DNA of 18,369 nucleotides, from positions 1-18,369 of the forward strand of contig SMXL01000020.1 in the NCBI GenBank assembly GCA_004356385.1. The letters run 5' to 3'. Both the position numbers and the translations under genes were made by a program. The DNA comes from Bacteroidota bacterium (GTDB lineage: Bacteria > Bacteroidota > Rhodothermia > Rhodothermales > UBA10348). The notes beneath the pieces were generated by a model. The model worked only from the letters and a program-made list of their open reading frames with translations. It had not been told where the DNA came from and searched no databases. Shown here one piece after another: positions 15,497 to 18,369 of this stretch; positions within the stretch are counted from its first letter, which is position 1; each line of letters begins with the position of its first letter.

Positions 15497-15811
15497 TTAC
15501 CAGAGCTTCACACGAAAGCCCTCGAAATCTCCGAAGGCTGATGTCCAGGAAACTTCGACGTCGTCGACTTCCGCCTCGTCCGGACCTTCACTGACTGCCT
15601 CGAGCAGTTTATTCAGTTCTTCGACCGGCCCTTCCGCCACGATCGAGACCGTTCCATCGTCTTCATTTCTAACCCAGCCATCAATGGGCAGTCCGGCAAC
15701 AGCCTTTCGGATAAAAAACCGAAAGCCGACACCTTGAACCTGTCCAAGTATGCGAAGGGTTAGTCTGGCCCTTTCAAGCTTCACTTCTACATCTTCGAAA
15801 GAATTACTCAT
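15497..15811 (-). CDS. acyP: Acylphosphatase
   Basis: This small enzyme hydrolyses acyl-phosphate bonds. It has 104 residues, of which about 15 form an N-terminal tail rarely seen in the family (the domain is usually about 90). The active-site motif GQVQGVGFRFF supplies the phosphate-binding loop and Arg31, and GWVRN supplies Asn49. The core continues with DGTVSIVAEGP as expected. It starts 15 bp after the phenylalanine hydroxylase stop, probably as the last gene of a three-gene run, and ends 18 bp from the convergent glgP stop. Its cellular role is unclear, as for most acylphosphatases. Confidence 0.94.
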   Translation of the reverse strand: MSNSFEDVEVKLERARLTLRILGQVQGVGFRFFIRKAVAGLPIDGWVRNEDDGTVSIVAEGPVEELNKLLEAVSEGPDEAEVDDVEVSWTSAFGDFEGFRVKLW

Positions 15812-15826
15812 GTTCCAATTTATTAT

Positions 15827-16660
15827 TCAAACTAATCCTTGGGTCAAAGTCCAGTTCTTGAACTCAGACACCAATTGATCAAACGATTCTAAAGCAAAAA
15901 GTCTGGGTTGAAGGTTCCACACTTCATACTCCTGATCAACAACGCGCTCCGCGCTGAACGGAAGTACTTCGGCTTTTCCACTCACTGCGTGCGCGACCTC
16001 TCCCTTGGACGATAAGATTCCCGCACCAAAAATGCGAAGACCATTTGTTTGTCGAACCAAACCAAATTCGACAGTGAACCAGTGCATTCGCTCCAACTGA
16101 ACTCTCTGCTGACCTGTCGCGTTCATAGCGGCCTGGCCAAAATGTTGGTAGTAATCAGCGAATGCAGGCTCTGTGAGCATTGGCATATGTCCAAACATGT
16201 CGTGGAAGCAGTCGGGAGCCGGAGTATAATCGAGTTCATCCGTTCCCCGGATATAATCTGTCGAAGGAAAAATGCGGTTGGATATCAGTGAAAAAAAATC
16301 TTTCTCGTGGAGCAATCCTGGAATTCTCGCCAGCCGCCAGCCCGTTGCGGTCTCCATTTGCGCACTCATATCTGCAAGCGACGGAATCTTGTCCGCGGTC
16401 ATACCCAACGATTCAACTCCGTTTACAAAAGCGTCACCTGCGCGGCCGGGCAACAGATCCATTTGCCGATTGAACAAAAATTTCCAGTTGCTCCGATCTT
16501 CTTCAGAGTAATCCGGAGAAATGATTTCGTCGCCGACTGGAGCCGGACCGTCGAGACGTACCGGAATGCATCGAGGATCAATCCCGTCTTCAGCTGCGCG
16601 TTCATACGCAGTTTGTCCGTTTTCGGCCACGGAAGCATCGAGTTTTGATGCATTTTTCAT
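15827..16660 (-). CDS. phhA: Phenylalanine 4-monooxygenase (phenylalanine hydroxylase)
   Basis: This pterin-dependent, non-haem iron enzyme converts phenylalanine to tyrosine. The ATG at 16660 gives 277 residues, the size of bacterial single-domain enzymes; a TTG at 16672 is possible but weaker. The iron ligands of the 2-His-1-carboxylate triad are visible: His153 and His158 in PDCFHDMFGHMPML and Glu198 in HWFTVEFGLV. Other family segments are PGLLHEKDFFSLISNRIFPS and GAGILSSKGE. No ACT regulatory domain is present. A pterin carbinolamine dehydratase gene is not adjacent. It lies 97 bp after the NhaC-type antiporter gene and 15 bp before acyP. The enzyme may make tyrosine or begin phenylalanine degradation; context does not decide. 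Confidence 0.95.
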   Translation of the reverse strand: MKNASKLDASVAENGQTAYERAAEDGIDPRCIPVRLDGPAPVGDEIISPDYSEEDRSNWKFLFNRQMDLLPGRAGDAFVNGVESLGMTADKIPSLADMSAQMETATGWRLARIPGLLHEKDFFSLISNRIFPSTDYIRGTDELDYTPAPDCFHDMFGHMPMLTEPAFADYYQHFGQAAMNATGQQRVQLERMHWFTVEFGLVRQTNGLRIFGAGILSSKGEVAHAVSGKAEVLPFSAERVVDQEYEVWNLQPRLFALESFDQLVSEFKNWTLTQGLV

Positions 16661-16757
16661 TATTGGTAGCAAAGAAAAGTAAATAACAAGCTATGGTCTC
16701 TTGAATACGACGAGCACAGTCGCCGGTTTCTAATCCTATTTTCGACCGGAGTGGATA

Positions 16758-18188
16758 CTAGTTAAGTAGCCCCGCGATCAAGAATGCTACAAACGCGAGA
16801 CCTCCCATTGCCAGGGCATAGGCCATCTGGGTCTTGATATGGTCCACGTGGTCGCACGCAGCTGACATGGAAGAGATGAGAGATGTGTCGGACAGCGGTG
16901 ATGCATGGTCTCCAAACACGCCTCCAGACAGGACTGCACCCAGCATCAGAGCCGGGGCAATTCCCAGCCCGTCCGCTAAAGGCATAGCAATGGGTATCAG
17001 CACTGCATAGGCCGTCCATGACGACCCTAGCGTGAACGAGACGAAACAACCGAGTACAAAAACGAGGGCCGGAATCCACCACGTCGGCCATCCGGTTCCA
17101 AGAAGATTTACGACATACGGACCCATTTCGAGGGCCCGGGAAACTTGACCCAGAGCGAAGGCCAGTACAACGAGGATAACCATTCCGACCAGACCGGCCG
17201 AACCCTTGAGAACGAGTCCAATGGATTCAACCGGGTTCATCAGCGCTTTTCCATTGGACCCTGATCCGGGAAGCGCATATAAAATCATCGCTGAACCCAC
17301 CGCAGCACAAACGGCCCAGAGCACCGAGATCGACCCGCTTCCCTGCATAAGCTGTCCGTCGCCGGTAATGTAGAGTCCGATGAAAATCATTCCGACCATC
17401 ACCGCGATTGGTAGAAGTAAATGACTGGCCCTTTCCTCGGAGCCCGGGACGGGCTTCAATTCCGCGATTTCCTCTGCAATCAGGGGTGTCGAGCCGGGTC
17501 GAATGACTTGACCTGTCTCCAGAGCGCGGACTTCCGCCTTCTTCATGGATCCGAACTGCCATCCCGTAATCGCCAGTACAAGCGTACCTACGATGGCAAT
17601 GATGGAGTAGAAATTAAACAGTAGCGAATTCGTCAGCAGCCCGACCGCGCCGACGGTAATACCCTGTGCCGCAAGAAGACCCAAAACGTACGCCCCCCAT
17701 CCGTTCAGCGGGATACTCATGCAGACCGGAGCGCTCGTCGCGTCACAATAAAAAGCGAGTTTTTCGCGGGGAATTTTAAGGCGCTCGAAAAGCGGCCGGT
17801 TGACCGCACCTACGATCAGGCAGGTAATGCTCGACTCAACGAAGATGATCATTCCAATGGCCCACGCAAGAATTTCTGCTCCTCTGCGTGTCGTACCCCA
17901 TCCTCTCTTCTGAGCCCACGCGATAAACCCGACCACACCGCCGGACGCCTGAACCAGTGCGATGAGTCCTCCGACCAACAAACTGAAAATGAGGATTCGC
18001 GTATTACCGGCATCCCCGAACACGGCAACGAGCTGATCGATCAGCTCCCGGAGCCCCGTGATGGGATTCCCGCCGACAAGAATGGTCGTTCCCAACCACA
18101 AACCCGTTAGCAACGACATGTATACTTCCTTGGTCCAGAGCGCCAGCACAATGGCGACGATCGGAGGCAGCAGAACAATCCAGTCCAT
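16758..18188 (-). CDS. NhaC-family Na+/H+ (or organic acid) antiporter
   Basis: The polytopic membrane protein has 476 residues with about 10-12 hydrophobic segments. It belongs to the Na_H_antiporter/NhaC family. Its members exchange Na+ for H+ or, in some clades, couple Na+ or H+ to malate, lactate or amino acids. The diagnostic C-terminal pattern is present: FGDHASPLSDTS (425-436) and CDHVDHIKTQ (445-454). An internal repeat-type motif (PVCMSIPLNGWG, about 155-166) is also present. It is upstream of phhA on the same strand, 97 bp away, so the pair may be linked. The specific substrate cannot be read from sequence. The ATG at 18188 has no obvious ribosome-binding site. Confidence 0.9.
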   Translation of the reverse strand: MDWIVLLPPIVAIVLALWTKEVYMSLLTGLWLGTTILVGGNPITGLRELIDQLVAVFGDAGNTRILIFSLLVGGLIALVQASGGVVGFIAWAQKRGWGTTRRGAEILAWAIGMIIFVESSITCLIVGAVNRPLFERLKIPREKLAFYCDATSAPVCMSIPLNGWGAYVLGLLAAQGITVGAVGLLTNSLLFNFYSIIAIVGTLVLAITGWQFGSMKKAEVRALETGQVIRPGSTPLIAEEIAELKPVPGSEERASHLLLPIAVMVGMIFIGLYITGDGQLMQGSGSISVLWAVCAAVGSAMILYALPGSGSNGKALMNPVESIGLVLKGSAGLVGMVILVVLAFALGQVSRALEMGPYVVNLLGTGWPTWWIPALVFVLGCFVSFTLGSSWTAYAVLIPIAMPLADGLGIAPALMLGAVLSGGVFGDHASPLSDTSLISSMSAACDHVDHIKTQMAYALAMGGLAFVAFLIAGLLN

Positions 18189-18369
18189 ACGTGGCGAACG
18201 AGCGAGTGAATTCGGGTCGTCGGGAATCTACATGAATCAGTCGTCTAATGGAACCCGCTCGTGTGTGCTTCTATGTTCAGTTGGAACCGCCCGTCGCATT
18301 CATGTCACGACTCTTCACTCAACTGCACCTCGCTGAGTTATCTTCCGTATCAGGGCCCGACCGGATGAA
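18189..18369. other. Window-edge non-coding stretch upstream of the antiporter gene
   Basis: I see no supportable gene here. On the minus strand two frames are open from the window edge for only 16-17 codons before a stop, so the 3' end of an upstream gene is possible but unproven. ACATGAAT near 18230 and ATTCATGT near 18299 form an 8-bp inverted repeat about 60 bases apart. Confidence 0.5.

Noticed and set aside
16690..16757. Hairpin (CCGGT paired with ACCGG) between the antiporter and phhA genes as a terminator
   Set aside because: The stem is only 5 bp with a loop of about 17 nt and no T-run on the minus strand.
1..18369. Mobile elements, phage genes, defence systems, CRISPR arrays, tRNA or rRNA genes
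   Set aside because: No transposase, integrase, terminal repeats, regularly spaced repeats or cloverleaf-like sequence was seen in either strand.

Overview
The window is 18.4 kb of ordinary-looking bacterial chromosome, densely packed with genes on both strands. It carries no mobile element, CRISPR array, rRNA or tRNA that I could recognise. The gene content points to the Bacteroidota/Rhodothermota/Balneolota side of the FCB group. The clues are a secreted GWxTD-domain protein, an HPr kinase in a Gram-negative-type setting, an orphan MoxR ATPase and generally weak Shine-Dalgarno sequences. Base composition looks close to balanced. The phylum assignment is inference; no marker such as 16S rRNA lies in the window.

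Layout. 1-1540 (+) is the C-terminal half of SMC, cut by the window edge and convergent with the next block. 1566-6006 (-) is a compact run read as fmt, then a divergent galactokinase-fold protein, then moxR, then hprK. The fmt stop and the next start overlap by 4 bp, and the next two spacings are 10 and 31 bp. 6242-7630 (-) is a GWxTD-domain protein preceded by a leader that can fold two mutually exclusive ways. 7823-9384 (-) is pgsA then ftsY, 2 bp apart. 9593-11330 (+) is a glycosyltransferase followed by an exported thioredoxin-like protein. 11370-12209 (-) is a nitrilase-superfamily hydrolase and 12314-13186 (-) is prmC. 13439-15478 (+) is an alpha-glucan phosphorylase. 15497-18188 (-) is an NhaC-type antiporter, then phenylalanine 4-hydroxylase, then acylphosphatase. 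The last 180 bases hold no gene I can support.

Functionally the window mixes housekeeping genes (smc, fmt, ftsY, pgsA, prmC) with carbon and amino-acid metabolism (glycogen phosphorolysis, phenylalanine hydroxylation, an amidase-like enzyme). It also holds regulatory or chaperone-like genes (hprK, moxR).

The most unusual item is the 454-residue protein at 3647-5011. It can be followed along the galactokinase (GHMP kinase) fold from end to end, but the ATP-binding loop, the catalytic-Asp segment and the third GHMP motif are all degraded. The motifs that pack around the C-terminal half are preserved. It therefore looks like a pseudokinase, co-transcribed with fmt, a MoxR AAA+ ATPase and HPr kinase. 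A second candidate for altered catalysis is the nitrilase-like protein, where Met appears at the usual catalytic Lys position.
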